64,000 nucleotides of DNA from Halobacteriovoraceae bacterium (GTDB lineage Bacteria; Bdellovibrionota; Bacteriovoracia; Bacteriovoracales; Bacteriovoracaceae), in assembly GCA_002711995.1 (NCBI GenBank), contig PASN01000016.1, positions 1-64,000 of the forward strand. Reading direction: 5' to 3'. Position numbers and translations under genes: made by a program. Shown here one piece after another: positions 27,448 through 37,101 of the stretch (position 1 is the stretch's first letter; the number at the start of each line of letters is the position of its first letter). The notes beneath the pieces are model-generated. The model had not been told where the DNA came from. It was given only the letters and a program-made list of their open reading frames with translations, and did no database searches.

Positions 27448-27476
27448 ATGATAATTCAGGGTGGTGATTTTTCCAA
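27448..27476 (-). promoter_or_regulatory. Promoter placed for a leaderless permease mRNA
   Basis: On the minus strand TTGGAA (27476-27471) and TATCAT (27453-27448) are 17 bp apart. The seventh base after the -10 is the A of the permease ATG (27441), exactly where transcription would begin. Confidence 0.5.
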
Positions 27477-27511
27477 TAATATTCGCACCCCAACAATAAA
27501 GCCCTTTTTTT

Positions 27512-28630
27512 ATGCAGAGTTCTTCACTTTATATTCATTATCCCTTTTGTAAGAAGCTTTGCAATTATTGCGATTTTTATAAGAAAACCATATCACCCAA
27601 GCAGAGTTATAAAGATTTGGAAAAGGGGATAAATACCCATTTTAATTCCTTGATCTCACTTATTGATGAAAACGGCGCAGAACCCCTAAACACCTTTGAC
27701 ACCATATATGTTGGTGGTGGAACTCCATCCTTGTGGGATGAAGACGGAGCAAAGTTCCTTAGTGATTTTTTCAACGATAAAAGTTTGAAATTTAATTCAA
27801 ACTTAGAGTTTACTATGGAGGTGGATCCAGGTGCCTGGACTGAAAATGGCCTTAAAGCATGGAGCGAAGCTGGTGTGAATCGGTATTCTATTGGCCTGCA
27901 AAGCTTAAATAGTGACTTTGTAAAAATAATGGACCGTTCTCATGATGTTGGGGACTCAATTAAGACTTTAAAATATTTTCATGATTCTAAGTGCAACTTT
28001 TCCGTTGATTTAATGCTTGGACTTCCTTACTCAATTGAAAAGAAACGAAGAATAGAGGATGAGATTGATATGGCCATGAAGTATGGTCCTTCTCACTTTA
28101 GCGTATATATCCTAAAAACAAGGAACAACTACCCACATAATTCAAATCTTCCAGATGATGATTATGTAAGTGATGAGTACCTAAGGGTTAGTAGAATCTT
28201 GCGATCCTACGGCTTTGATCACTATGAAGTCAGCAACTTTGGATTGCCTGGCCTTTATAGCAAACACAATCAAAAGTATTGGAAGGCAGAGACTGTCCAC
28301 GCTTTAGGCCCAAATGCCACAGGTTTTTTAAGGCTGCCTGATGAGAAGGCCATTCGCTATCAGCATCGTCCAAGCAACACTGGAGTGACTCAAGAGAGCC
28401 TAAGATCTGAGGACTTGAAATTGGAAAAGGTCTACCTGGCCCTCAGAACCAGTACTGGTCTTGATTTGAATGATCACTTTAGGCCTGAAAAGCTTCAACA
28501 TTTGATATTGAAGTGGAAAGAGCTTCAGTATGTTAAGTCCTTCACAAAAGATAATTTGATCTTGTCACCACAAGGTTATTTGATGATTGATTCTATTATG
28601 GATGATCTTTTTAAGGCAGGCGTCCTGTAA
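27512..28630 (+). CDS. hemW: HemW-like radical SAM protein
   Basis: This 372-residue radical SAM protein begins SLYIHYPFCKKLCNYCDFYK with the CxxxCxxC cluster motif and has IYVGGGTPSLWDEDG, the HemW/HemN GGGTP SAM-binding motif, and SIGLQSLNSDFVKIMDRSHD. HemW is a haem chaperone related to coproporphyrinogen dehydrogenase. The HemN-specific N-terminal extension is absent, which favours HemW. The ATG follows a T-rich stretch with no Shine-Dalgarno sequence. Confidence 0.9.
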   Translation: MQSSSLYIHYPFCKKLCNYCDFYKKTISPKQSYKDLEKGINTHFNSLISLIDENGAEPLNTFDTIYVGGGTPSLWDEDGAKFLSDFFNDKSLKFNSNLEFTMEVDPGAWTENGLKAWSEAGVNRYSIGLQSLNSDFVKIMDRSHDVGDSIKTLKYFHDSKCNFSVDLMLGLPYSIEKKRRIEDEIDMAMKYGPSHFSVYILKTRNNYPHNSNLPDDDYVSDEYLRVSRILRSYGFDHYEVSNFGLPGLYSKHNQKYWKAETVHALGPNATGFLRLPDEKAIRYQHRPSNTGVTQESLRSEDLKLEKVYLALRTSTGLDLNDHFRPEKLQHLILKWKELQYVKSFTKDNLILSPQGYLMIDSIMDDLFKAGVL

Positions 28631-28690
28631 GTATTTGTAATTCTGTTGGTGTGATCCGAAAAAACATTTAATTTATTTTGGTTGTTGGCG

Positions 28691-28715
28691 TTGACAACAA
28701 TAAAAGCGACCCCAT
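28691..28715 (+). promoter_or_regulatory. Candidate sigma-32 (heat-shock) promoter of grpE-dnaK
   Basis: GTTGACA (28690-28696) and CCCCAT (28710-28715) are 13 nt apart, close to the sigma-32 pattern CTTGAAA / CCCCATnT. No sigma-70 -10 sits at 16-18 bp from the TTGACA. No CIRCE repeat (HrcA operator) is visible. Start would be near 28722. Confidence 0.5.
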
Positions 28716-28751
28716 TGTTATATATGAATATAAAAAATGGAGTGATGCAAA

Positions 28752-29309
28752 ATGGAAAATGAAGTTAAAGAGGGTGAAGCTGAGGCTAAAGTTAGCCAAG
28801 AAAAAGAGCCTTCTGAAGAGTCCAAGGCCGAAGCGGTTTCAGAAACAGAAGACAAGGGTCATGACGAAATAAAGGATTCTGAAAACTATAAAGACAAGTA
28901 TTATTACGTTGTTGCAGAAATGCAAAACATGCAGAAGCGCTTTGATAGAGAAAAGCAAAACTTGTTGAAGTACGGAAATGAAAAGGTCCTTAAAGATGTT
29001 CTCGACGTTGTGGACAATTTTGAGAGAACTTTAGGTTTTATTTCTGACACTGATGATAAGAAAGTAAAAAATATTGTAGTCGGAATTGAAATGATCCAAA
29101 AACAACTTTTGGAGGCTCTTGAAAAGCATGGACTTAAAAAAGTGGATGCAATGGGGGAGTCATTTGATCCGAACTACCATGAAGCTTTAGGGCAGGAAGA
29201 GTCAGAAGGCAAAAAGGACGAAGAGGTTATCAAGGTGCACCAAAATGGTTACATGTTAAATGATCGTCTAATTAGACCTGCAAAAGTCGTAATAGCTAAA
29301 AATAATTAA
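28752..29309 (+). CDS. grpE: Nucleotide exchange factor GrpE
   Basis: This 185-residue protein has an acidic, disordered N-terminus (about residues 1-45), then the coiled-coil KYYYVVAEMQNMQKRFDREK and the C-terminal beta-domain with HQNGYMLNDRLIRPAKVVIA, the GrpE signature. It releases ADP from DnaK and acts as thermosensor in E. coli. GGAG (28739-28742) lies 9 nt before the ATG. It is first in the heat-shock operon. Confidence 0.96.
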   Translation: MENEVKEGEAEAKVSQEKEPSEESKAEAVSETEDKGHDEIKDSENYKDKYYYVVAEMQNMQKRFDREKQNLLKYGNEKVLKDVLDVVDNFERTLGFISDTDDKKVKNIVVGIEMIQKQLLEALEKHGLKKVDAMGESFDPNYHEALGQEESEGKKDEEVIKVHQNGYMLNDRLIRPAKVVIAKNN

Positions 29310-29328
29310 TTAAATAAGGAGAATTGTT

Positions 29329-31254
29329 ATGGGTAAAATTATTGGAATTGACTTGGGTACAACCAACTCATGTGTAGCCGTTTATGAAAATGGCAAATAT
29401 AAAATTGTTCCTAATGCTGAGGGGCACAATACTACACCTTCCGTTGTGGCTTTTAATAATAAAGGTGAAACCCTTGTTGGACAGGTAGCAAAAAGACAGG
29501 CGGTTACCAATCCAAAGAAAACCCTATACGGAATCAAGCGTTTAATTGGTAGAAAGTCCAATGCGGCTGAAGCTCAAGATTTTGCGAAAGTTGCTCCATT
29601 TGAAGTTTTTGCCAATAAAAATGGTGACGCTTGGGTCAAAGTTGACGGAAAAGAGATGTCTCCTCAAGAGATCTCTGCAAGAATTCTTGAAAAAATGAAA
29701 AAGTCGGCTGAGGACTACCTTGGAGAAACTGTAAGTGAAGCGGTTATTACTGTTCCTGCTTACTTTAACGATGCTCAAAGACAGGCCACAAAAGATGCCG
29801 GCAAGATTGCAGGCCTTGAAGTTAAGAGGATTATCAACGAGCCTACCGCAGCTGCTTTAGCTTACGGTATGGACCAGAAAAAAGATATGAACATCGCGGT
29901 TTTCGACCTTGGTGGTGGTACATTTGATATCTCTATTCTAGAGATCACAGACGATGGTGTATTCGAAGTTAAGGCGACAAATGGTGATACATTCTTAGGT
30001 GGTGAAAACTTTGACGAGGAAATCATCAACTGGATGGCCGAAGAATTCCAAAAAGAGCAAAGTGTTGATCTTAGAAAAGATCAGATGGCGCTTCAGCGTT
30101 TGAAAGAAGCGGCTGAAAAAGCTAAGCATGAGCTTTCTTCAACTACTTCTACTGATATCAACCTTCCATTTATCACTGCAGATGCTGAAGGTCCAAAACA
30201 CCTTAACTTAACTCTTTCTAGAGCTAAGTTTGAAGACCTTATTGGCAAGCACCTTGATAGAATTGCAGAGCCATGCCAGGTTTGTATTAAAGACTCTGGT
30301 TTGGATAAGAATGAGATTCACGAAGTTATTCTTGTTGGTGGTTCGACTAGAATTCCAGCTATCCAGACAAGAGTTAAAGAGATTTTTGGTAAAGAGCCTT
30401 CAAAAGGTGTTAACCCTGATGAAGTTGTTGCTGCTGGTGCAGCCGTTCAGGGTGGTGTTCTTCAAGGTGACGTAAAAGACGTTCTTCTTCTTGATGTTAC
30501 TCCACTATCTCTTGGTATCGAGACTCTTGGTGGTGTTATGACCAAGATTATCGAAAAGAACACGACGATTCATACTAAGAAGTCCCAGGTGTTCTCTACA
30601 GCTCAAGACAACCAGCCGGCCGTGTCAATCCACGTGCTTCAAGGTGAGAGAGAGTTTGCAAATGACAACAAAACACTTGGCAAGTTTGATTTGACTGGGA
30701 TCGCTCCAGCTCCTAGAGGTGTGCCACAGGTTGAGGTAACTTTTGACATCGACGCAAACGGCATCATAAACGTAAGCGCAAATGACAAGGCTACTGGCAA
30801 GAAACAAGATATTGTTATCACTTCTGGCTCTGGTCTATCTGAAGATGAGATTGAAAAAATGGTTAAGGAAGCTGAAGCAAACAGAGATGCTGACCAAAAG
30901 AGAAGAGAGGTTGTGGATGCTAGAAACAACTTGGACTCTTTAGTCTTTGCAACTGAGAAAGCTCTTAAAGATGCTGGAGATAAAGTTCCAGAGGATAAAA
31001 AGGGTGACGTTGAAGCAGCTCTTACAGAGGCGAAGTCCAAGCTTCAATCAGATAATCTTGATGAAGTTAAGGCTGCAACTGAGCGTCTGCAAAATGCATC
31101 TCACTCAATCGCCCAATTCTTGTACCAACAGCCGGGAGCTGAAGGACAACAACCAGGTGCAGAAGCAAACGAGCAGCAAGCATCTTCTGAAGATGCTTCC
31201 AAAGACAAGAAAGATGACGATGATGTAGTGGACGCTGACTTTAAAGAAGTATAA
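29329..31254 (+). CDS. dnaK: Chaperone DnaK (Hsp70)
   Basis: This 641-residue Hsp70 has the nucleotide-binding signatures [32 protein letters not shown] and [14 protein letters not shown], the linker [20 protein letters not shown] and a normal C-terminal domain ending in an acidic [13 protein letters not shown] tail of the EEVD-like bacterial type. It refolds proteins together with DnaJ and GrpE. AAGGAG lies before the ATG. Confidence 0.98.
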   Translation: MGKIIGIDLGTTNSCVAVYENGKYKIVPNAEGHNTTPSVVAFNNKGETLVGQVAKRQAVTNPKKTLYGIKRLIGRKSNAAEAQDFAKVAPFEVFANKNGDAWVKVDGKEMSPQEISARILEKMKKSAEDYLGETVSEAVITVPAYFNDAQRQATKDAGKIAGLEVKRIINEPTAAALAYGMDQKKDMNIAVFDLGGGTFDISILEITDDGVFEVKATNGDTFLGGENFDEEIINWMAEEFQKEQSVDLRKDQMALQRLKEAAEKAKHELSSTTSTDINLPFITADAEGPKHLNLTLSRAKFEDLIGKHLDRIAEPCQVCIKDSGLDKNEIHEVILVGGSTRIPAIQTRVKEIFGKEPSKGVNPDEVVAAGAAVQGGVLQGDVKDVLLLDVTPLSLGIETLGGVMTKIIEKNTTIHTKKSQVFSTAQDNQPAVSIHVLQGEREFANDNKTLGKFDLTGIAPAPRGVPQVEVTFDIDANGIINVSANDKATGKKQDIVITSGSGLSEDEIEKMVKEAEANRDADQKRREVVDARNNLDSLVFATEKALKDAGDKVPEDKKGDVEAALTEAKSKLQSDNLDEVKAATERLQNASHSIAQFLYQQPGAEGQQPGAEANEQQASSEDASKDKKDDDDVVDADFKEV

Positions 31255-31272
31255 GGTTTGACCCATATTAAC

Positions 31273-31300
31273 AAAGACCTCCTTAACGGGAGGTCTTTTT
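31273..31300 (+). terminator. Intrinsic terminator between dnaK and dnaJ
   Basis: AAAGACCTCC (31273-31282) pairs with GGAGGTCTTT (31289-31298), 10 bp around a 6-nt loop, followed by Ts to 31300. It stands 20 nt before dnaJ, so it would reduce but perhaps not abolish dnaJ transcription from the grpE promoter. Confidence 0.8.
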
Positions 31301-31319
31301 ATATTTTGGAAAGTGCAAT

Positions 31320-32399
31320 ATGAGTAAAAGAGACTATTACGAAGTTCTTGGGGTTGATAGAAGTGCCTCAAAAGAAGAGATCAAGAAGGCCTATAGAAAG
31401 TTGGCCATGAAATATCACCCTGATAGAAACCCGGGTCCAGAGGGAGAGTCTAAGTTTAAAGAAGCCTCTGAGGCTGCAGAGGTTCTTTTGAATGAAGAAA
31501 AGAAAGCAAGATATGATCAGTTTGGTCACGCCGGTGTTGATGGACAGGCCGGAGGCTTCGGAGGAGGATTCGGCGCAGGTGGCGATTTTGGCGACCTAGG
31601 CGATATTTTTGGCGATCTCTTTGGTGACATGTTCGGAGGCGGGGCCCGTGGCGGCGGTCGCAGAGGTCCCGGAAGATCTAGGGCCAGAAGAGGTGACGAC
31701 ATGGCAGTTGTTGTGGATGTTACCTTTGAAGAGGCGGCTTTTGGCTGTGAGAAAGAAGTTTCTATTGTTAAAAACGTAATTAAAGAAGGAACTACTGCTC
31801 AAACTTGTGACATGTGCCAAGGCCATGGAGAAGTTAGAAGACAGCAAGGATTCTTTACCATTTCGCAGACTTGTCCAAAATGTGGCGGTGCTGGTGAAAT
31901 GGCTCAGAGAGTCAAGAAAAAATCTACATTGTCTGTGAAGGTTCCTGCCGGAATTGACTCTGGCCAGAGACTTAAACTTGCAGGAGAGGGCGATGTTGGT
32001 GGCCAGGGTGGACCTAATGGCGATCTATACGTGCAAATAAGAATCAAAGAACATGAATTTTTTGAAAGAGACGGCTTTGATGTTTTTTGCAAAGTTCCAA
32101 TAACTTTCTCTCAAGCAGCTCTAGGTGCTGAAATAGAAGTTCCAACTCTTAACGGAAAAGTAAGCATGTCCATTCCTTCTGGCACACAGTCTCATAAAAA
32201 AATGAGATTAAAGGGCAAAGGGATTCAACGTTTAGGTGGATACGGCCATGGGGACCAAATTATTACTGTTATTGTTGAGACGCCGACTAAGCTTAGCGGA
32301 GAGCAGCAGGAGTTGTTTGAGAAGCTTGCTCAGTTGGAGGATACCAACAGCCCTATGTCTCGAGGTTTCTTTGAAAAGGTGAAAGATCTCTTTCAATAG
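31320..32399 (+). CDS. dnaJ: Chaperone DnaJ with a reduced zinc domain
   Basis: This 359-residue co-chaperone has a J-domain with HPD (H33-D35), a long Gly/Phe-rich region and the C-terminal beta-domains. The zinc domain carries only two CxxCxG motifs (C163/C166 in [10 protein letters not shown] and C185/C188 in [10 protein letters not shown]) instead of four. By position these are motifs 2 and 3, i.e. zinc centre II; motifs 1 and 4 (centre I) are missing, with VKNVIKEG at the first site. It follows dnaK after a terminator; ribosome binding site GGAAAG. Confidence 0.95.
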   Translation: MSKRDYYEVLGVDRSASKEEIKKAYRKLAMKYHPDRNPGPEGESKFKEASEAAEVLLNEEKKARYDQFGHAGVDGQAGGFGGGFGAGGDFGDLGDIFGDLFGDMFGGGARGGGRRGPGRSRARRGDDMAVVVDVTFEEAAFGCEKEVSIVKNVIKEGTTAQTCDMCQGHGEVRRQQGFFTISQTCPKCGGAGEMAQRVKKKSTLSVKVPAGIDSGQRLKLAGEGDVGGQGGPNGDLYVQIRIKEHEFFERDGFDVFCKVPITFSQAALGAEIEVPTLNGKVSMSIPSGTQSHKKMRLKGKGIQRLGGYGHGDQIITVIVETPTKLSGEQQELFEKLAQLEDTNSPMSRGFFEKVKDLFQ

Positions 32400-32479
32400 T
32401 TTTTGTTTTGAGCGAGAACTTTCCCATGACAGCTACACCTTTGACCGTTAAAATACAGGTAAAATAACACGAAAAGCAT

Positions 32480-32503
32480 AGGCGGCCGGTTGGCCGCCTT
32501 TTT
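32480..32503 (+). terminator. Intrinsic terminator downstream of dnaJ
   Basis: GGCGGCC (32481-32487) pairs with GGCCGCC (32492-32498) around a GGTT loop, followed by five Ts. It lies 80 nt after the dnaJ stop and 26 nt before the next gene. Confidence 0.85.
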
Positions 32504-32528
32504 ATTATTGATTTATTAGGGAGCTTGC

Positions 32529-34496
32529 ATGAAAAGGTTCATCATTTCTGTATTAGCATTTAGCTGCTTATTTATAAGCTGTGCCAACATTAAAATGTTA
32601 ACCCCTGAAGATATTTACTCCAAAGACTTCCTTCTTAAAATGGATCAAATACAAGAGGTCTATAAGTCAGGCAATAAGATGGCCGCTACTGCTCAGCTTA
32701 AATCATTGAATGATTCCAATTTAAGTGAAGCGGAGCGGGGGAAGAAGTTAAATTTTCTAGGTATCATTGCCTTTTCCGATGGAAACTTTGCTGAGGCGTC
32801 TGAATATTTTTCTCGCGCGAAAGGATTGGTTAGGCTGGACAAGGCCTTGGCCTCCCAGACAAGACTAAATCTTGCTAGCTCTTATTTTAAGCTTGAAAAG
32901 TTTCAGTTGGCCTTCAACACAATTGAGACAATTGACCCTTCTGTTTTTTCAGAGAGCGAAAAGAAAAAATATCACAAGTTAAGGTTGGTGTTGGCCGAGG
33001 GGGAAAACGCTCACAAGGCCATAGTATCTTCCCTAATATATCTTTTAAAAGACAAAAAGTTATTTTCGGAGATTAACCAGTCAGAGCAAAAGACACTTCT
33101 TATGGATAGCTTCAGAAAGTTGTCAGGCTCTGAGAGAGTTTTCTTATTGGAAAAACACGATGAGAAAGAAGCGGTGGTTATCCCTTTTCTTGCAGCTGAA
33201 GAGGCCTTGCAAAGGTATTACTTTGGAGACCGCGCAGGAGCCGAAGATGTGTTGGAGTGGCTTGAGAGTAACTTTGGCGAATATGAAGATGTGCAAAACT
33301 TTGTTTCAGAGTTCCAATATAGGATAGAAAACTTTTCCAAGGTGGATGTTGGCGCAGTTGGAGTAGTGCTTCCACTATCTGGCGACAAGGGGAGATTTGG
33401 GAAGAAGGCCCTCATGGGCATCGATACAGCTTTGAACAAAGGCTCTGATCAGCTTGGATCAACCAAACTTTACACAAGAGACAGTAAAAACAATCCGACA
33501 GTCGCAAAGAAGTTAGTGCATGACTTAATTCAAAAACATCATGTGTCTGTAATTATAGGTGGTCTTTTTCCATCCACGGCCAAAGAGGAGTATCTTGAGG
33601 CCAGAAAGTATGGAGCTCTTTTCATATCTCTATCTCCTGTATACTTAGAAAAAGAAGAAAAAAACCATCTACTTATTGAGGTTCCTGGCTCTGTGCAGTC
33701 TCAAGTTGCTGCGATCTTCTCAGAGGATTTCCTTGCTAAGAATGGTAGCGATATCGCTATGATTTATCCAGACAGCGAGGGTGGGCTTGCTTATGTAAAC
33801 GAAGTGTGGAGAAAAGCTAAAGAGGGTAAGATTAACATCAAAAGCCTGGCCTCTTACGACAAAAACGTTAAGGACTACAGGGAGTGGGTCCAAAAGCTTT
33901 TAGGTCTTAAATATACAAGAGAAAGAAGCGAAGAGTTCGAATTGTGGAAAGAGATTTACTCGTTGGAAAGAAAAAATTCAAGTATCAGAAGAATACAAAC
34001 TCTTAGGCCTATAGTTGATTTTGACTGGGTGTTTGTGCCTTCTTATCCACATGAGGCCTTACAGATTATCCCTTCATTTACATACTTTGATGCGAAAGGC
34101 CTTAAGTACGTGGGTGGTCCAAGTTGGATGAGTAGAAAGCTTGTTAGGGAGCAGAGGAATCTGGGCTCTCTTAGGTTTGTAGGCGATGACCCAGACGATT
34201 TTGACAAAAGCTTTGTAAATGTGTTTTCAAAAAGAAACAAAAGCAATCCTTCCTTAGTGGAAACCCTTGCCTTTGAAGGAATGAATTTGGCCCTGAGCAT
34301 CCTTGAAGATTCGAAATTTGATAAAAGAGAGGAGCTTGAGAGAAAACTAGTTAACATGCAACTGATTGATGGTATCACCGGTCAGTGGAAGCTGGATGAG
34401 GGAATATGGTTGAAAGATCTTGATATTCTTAAAATTCAGAATAACGACATTAAAAAAGTGAACTTAGATGCTCCCGCTGACAAAAAGTCTTCGTAG
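32529..34496 (+). CDS. LpoA-like lipoprotein with periplasmic binding-protein domain
   Basis: This 655-residue protein has a lipoprotein signal (lipobox FISC, Cys18), a helical TPR-like N-terminal region (about 40-250) and, from about residue 270 (VGAVGVVLPLSGDKGRFGKK), a type I periplasmic-binding fold related to LivJ and to the C-terminal domain of LpoA. In E. coli LpoA is an outer-membrane activator of penicillin-binding protein 1A. The combination TPR plus PBP-like domain supports this role; mreB and nagZ nearby fit a cell-wall context. The last codons form part of a large hairpin. Confidence 0.75.
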   Translation: MKRFIISVLAFSCLFISCANIKMLTPEDIYSKDFLLKMDQIQEVYKSGNKMAATAQLKSLNDSNLSEAERGKKLNFLGIIAFSDGNFAEASEYFSRAKGLVRLDKALASQTRLNLASSYFKLEKFQLAFNTIETIDPSVFSESEKKKYHKLRLVLAEGENAHKAIVSSLIYLLKDKKLFSEINQSEQKTLLMDSFRKLSGSERVFLLEKHDEKEAVVIPFLAAEEALQRYYFGDRAGAEDVLEWLESNFGEYEDVQNFVSEFQYRIENFSKVDVGAVGVVLPLSGDKGRFGKKALMGIDTALNKGSDQLGSTKLYTRDSKNNPTVAKKLVHDLIQKHHVSVIIGGLFPSTAKEEYLEARKYGALFISLSPVYLEKEEKNHLLIEVPGSVQSQVAAIFSEDFLAKNGSDIAMIYPDSEGGLAYVNEVWRKAKEGKINIKSLASYDKNVKDYREWVQKLLGLKYTRERSEEFELWKEIYSLERKNSSIRRIQTLRPIVDFDWVFVPSYPHEALQIIPSFTYFDAKGLKYVGGPSWMSRKLVREQRNLGSLRFVGDDPDDFDKSFVNVFSKRNKSNPSLVETLAFEGMNLALSILEDSKFDKREELERKLVNMQLIDGITGQWKLDEGIWLKDLDILKIQNNDIKKVNLDAPADKKSS

Positions 34497-34506
34497 CGGG
34501 AGCTTT
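34470..34506 (+). terminator. Hairpin across the stop codon of the LpoA-like gene
   Basis: GCTCCCGCT (34470-34478) pairs with AGCGGGAGC (34495-34503), with an inner GAC-AAAAA-GTC stem in the loop, followed by TTT. It spans the TAG stop (34494-34496) and lies between two convergent genes. On the minus strand there is no T-tract, so it mainly serves the plus-strand gene. Confidence 0.6.
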
Positions 34507-34510
34507 ATAA

Positions 34511-35074
34511 TTAATTAGGATACTTTAAGTAATAAATCTCAGACATATTACGCCCGTATTGATCCAGGTCCAATCCATAACCTATGACGAATTGATCCTC
34601 TATTTGCTTTCCGATGTAATCGGCCTTCACTGGGACCGCTCTTTTGTAGGGTTTGTCAAAGAGAGTAATTACCTCAATATTGGATGGTTCAGCTTGAGCA
34701 ATTCGTTCTTTGACAAAATTAAGCGCCCTTCCAGTGTCGATGATTTCCTCAACGATGAGTACGTTTTTATTTAAAACATCAGAACTTAGATCTTTTGAAA
34801 TTACTATGGTTCCATTGCTTTCCTTGCTTCTGCCAACGGCCTCCACCTTCATAAAATCAATGTAGACTTTTACATTTTTGATTTGCCTTGCGAGGTCAGA
34901 CATGAAGATCATGCTTCCCTTGAGCAATCCCACAAGCACCAGCTCTTGGCCCTTGTACTTTTGACTAATGGTGTGCGCCAGTGACTCAACCACAGTTTGG
35001 ATTTCTGATTCGTCTATATACTCAACGAATTGATCGGATACAAAGTTAGATGGAAATTTTAAAAATTCAGACAT
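34511..35074 (-). CDS. hpt: Hypoxanthine phosphoribosyltransferase
   Basis: This 187-residue purine salvage enzyme makes IMP (or GMP) from hypoxanthine (or guanine) and PRPP. It shows LVLVGLLKGSMIFMSDLARQ near the N-terminus and the PRPP loop VLIVEEIIDTGRALNFVKER; the family usually has VEDIIDTG, so the first acidic pair reads EE instead of ED. GYGLDLDQYGRNM is the conserved C-terminal motif. GGAG precedes the ATG. Confidence 0.93.
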   Translation of the reverse strand: MSEFLKFPSNFVSDQFVEYIDESEIQTVVESLAHTISQKYKGQELVLVGLLKGSMIFMSDLARQIKNVKVYIDFMKVEAVGRSKESNGTIVISKDLSSDVLNKNVLIVEEIIDTGRALNFVKERIAQAEPSNIEVITLFDKPYKRAVPVKADYIGKQIEDQFVIGYGLDLDQYGRNMSEIYYLKYPN

Positions 35075-35176
35075 GTTTAGTTCTCCTAATGAAAAGATTT
35101 TACCGAATTTCTAAAATTTATAAACGACTAAATTAATTTGATAAGATTTGTCAGGCATGAGGCAAATTTCTTTTTG

Positions 35177-35205
35177 TTGCGTGCTTTTGGGCCAAGTGTT
35201 ACATT
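35177..35205 (+). promoter_or_regulatory. Candidate promoter of mreB
   Basis: TTGCGT (35177-35182) and TACATT (35200-35205), each four of six matches, are 17 bp apart, in the 170-nt divergent gap between hpt and mreB. Confidence 0.35.
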
Positions 35206-35244
35206 TTACATACAAACGCTCAATTTTTTTAAAGGATAAAAACA

Positions 35245-36282
35245 ATGTTTAAGAAGGTTTTGGATTGGTTTTCCAATGATCTCGCTATCGATCTTGGTAC
35301 GGCCAACTGTCTCGTGTATGCGAAAGATAAAGGCATTATTGTAAATGAGCCATCAGTTGTAGCTGTACATCAAGGCTATAGAGGTGAGCAGAAAGTTTTA
35401 GCGGTAGGTAAAGAAGCCAAAGAAATGTTGGGTAGAACTCCAGGCTCAATCAAGGCAATCCGACCTATGAAGGACGGTGTCATCGCTGACTTTGAAGTAA
35501 CCCAGGCGATGTTGAAATATTTTATTCAAAAGTCAATGAATGGCTCCAAGATGGTCAAGCCTAGGATCATCATTTGTATCCCATTTGGCATTACTCAAGT
35601 TGAAAAACGAGCGGTAAAGGAATCAGCTGAGCAGGCCGGAGCAAGAGAAGTTTATTTAATTGAAGAGCCTATGGCCGCTGCAATCGGAGCTGGACTTCCT
35701 ATCACGGATCCTTCTGGAAATATGATCGTCGACATCGGTGGGGGAACTACTGAGGTTGCAGTCATTTCCCTTGGTGGAATCGTTTATTCCAAATCTGTTA
35801 GGGTTGCTGGCGACAAATTTGACGATGCTATCGTTAACTATATTAAGAAAAAATACTCTCTCCTTATTGGAGAGAGAACTGCTGAAATGATTAAGATGTC
35901 CATCGGAAACGCTTACCCGTTTGATGAAGAAATTAAAACCTACGAAGTTAAGGGGAGAGATTTAATTGCTGGGGCTCCTAAGACTATCGAAGTTACTTCG
36001 GATGAGATCAGAGAGGCACTTTCTGATCCTATAGCGGAAGTTATTGAAGCGATAAAAACATCCCTTGAAAAAACTCCTCCAGAGTTGGCCGCTGATATTG
36101 TGGACAATGGAATTATTCTTGCTGGGGGCGGCTCGCTTCTTGCAAATCTTGATATGCTTATTAAGGAAAAAACAGGCCTACCTGTTTCGCTTGCCGAAGA
36201 CCCGCTTACTTGCGTGGTTCGAGGATGTGGAATGGCACTTGAAAATATTAGCCTACTAAGACAGGTAACCACTCTTTCATAG
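35245..36282 (+). CDS. mreB: Rod shape-determining protein MreB
   Basis: This 345-residue actin homologue has an N-terminal membrane helix ([20 protein letters not shown]), phosphate-1 and -2 motifs ([14 protein letters not shown] and [19 protein letters not shown]) and the adenosine motif [14 protein letters not shown]. It guides lateral wall synthesis. The usual partners mreC and mreD do not follow; instead a PilZ protein, a lipoprotein and nagZ do. Confidence 0.97.
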   Translation: MFKKVLDWFSNDLAIDLGTANCLVYAKDKGIIVNEPSVVAVHQGYRGEQKVLAVGKEAKEMLGRTPGSIKAIRPMKDGVIADFEVTQAMLKYFIQKSMNGSKMVKPRIIICIPFGITQVEKRAVKESAEQAGAREVYLIEEPMAAAIGAGLPITDPSGNMIVDIGGGTTEVAVISLGGIVYSKSVRVAGDKFDDAIVNYIKKKYSLLIGERTAEMIKMSIGNAYPFDEEIKTYEVKGRDLIAGAPKTIEVTSDEIREALSDPIAEVIEAIKTSLEKTPPELAADIVDNGIILAGGGSLLANLDMLIKEKTGLPVSLAEDPLTCVVRGCGMALENISLLRQVTTLS

Positions 36283-36288
36283 GAAAGT

Positions 36289-37101
36289 ATGAACGACAAA
36301 AGCAGTGTTCACTTCCAAGAGCTAACTGAAAATGAAAAAACAAGCAAGCTCTCTCAGTTTATTCGAAACGGCGGAGAGCTTGTTGTTTGGGAAAAGGGCT
36401 CCAAGGAGAGGCTAAAGCTTAAGGCGTATGAGCTTAAAGAGCTTAACCTCTACTGCAGCAAGGGGAGCTCATCCATCGAGGCCAAAGAAGTTTTGTACTC
36501 TTTTGAGCTGAATGGTCTTTCTTTCTTTGGCACTGCAGAGCTTGGGGAAATTGATAAAACTAACATTCTTTTAAATTGCGAGAAGAAACTTTTTAAAAGT
36601 GAAAGAAGGTCGAACTTTAGACTTCTTACCTTTCCTCATCACAGGGTGTTTATAAAGTTTCCGTTAGAGCAAGAAGAAGCTCAGGAAGGCAATGTCATTG
36701 GCATGAAGCTTGGCATGAGTGAAACTGGTCTTTTTAAAAAGTTCTTATCTCTTGTAGAGGAGGGAGACCAGGAAGACTCAATGGTTGGAAACTCTTTTAG
36801 AGTCTTGGATCTTTCTGTGACCGGAGCTTCTTTTAGAGTGGGAGGACTTGAATCAAAGTTCTTTGAGCAGACAACCAAGTTTTCAGATTTGGAGCTGGTG
36901 TTCAATCGAAAAAAAGTGAACATCCCTGGGGCAGAAGTCGTTTATAATGTGGAAATGATTTCGGATTCCAATTCTGGGCACATTTACAAAGTTGGCGTTA
37001 AGTTTTCAGGTATTGATGTGAATCTTGATCAAGAGCTAGGGGCTCTGATTAATAGTGTTCTTAGGGATTTTGAAACTGAGTTTGAAGATTTTGTGGAATG
37101 A
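36289..37101 (+). CDS. PilZ-domain protein (probable c-di-GMP receptor)
   Basis: This 270-residue protein has a YcgR-like arrangement: an N-terminal beta domain (about 1-95) and a C-terminal PilZ domain with the c-di-GMP motif RSNFR (RxxxR, about residue 107) and, about 65 residues later, DLSVTGASF (D/NxSxxG). Both binding motifs are intact, so c-di-GMP binding is likely. It begins 6 nt after mreB and overlaps the next gene by 4 nt, which links second-messenger control to the cell-shape locus. Confidence 0.8.
   Translation: MNDKSSVHFQELTENEKTSKLSQFIRNGGELVVWEKGSKERLKLKAYELKELNLYCSKGSSSIEAKEVLYSFELNGLSFFGTAELGEIDKTNILLNCEKKLFKSERRSNFRLLTFPHHRVFIKFPLEQEEAQEGNVIGMKLGMSETGLFKKFLSLVEEGDQEDSMVGNSFRVLDLSVTGASFRVGGLESKFFEQTTKFSDLELVFNRKKVNIPGAEVVYNVEMISDSNSGHIYKVGVKFSGIDVNLDQELGALINSVLRDFETEFEDFVE

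Noticed and set aside
28630-28752. CIRCE/HrcA operator before grpE
   Set aside because: No TTAGCACTC-N9-GAGTGCTAA repeat is present.
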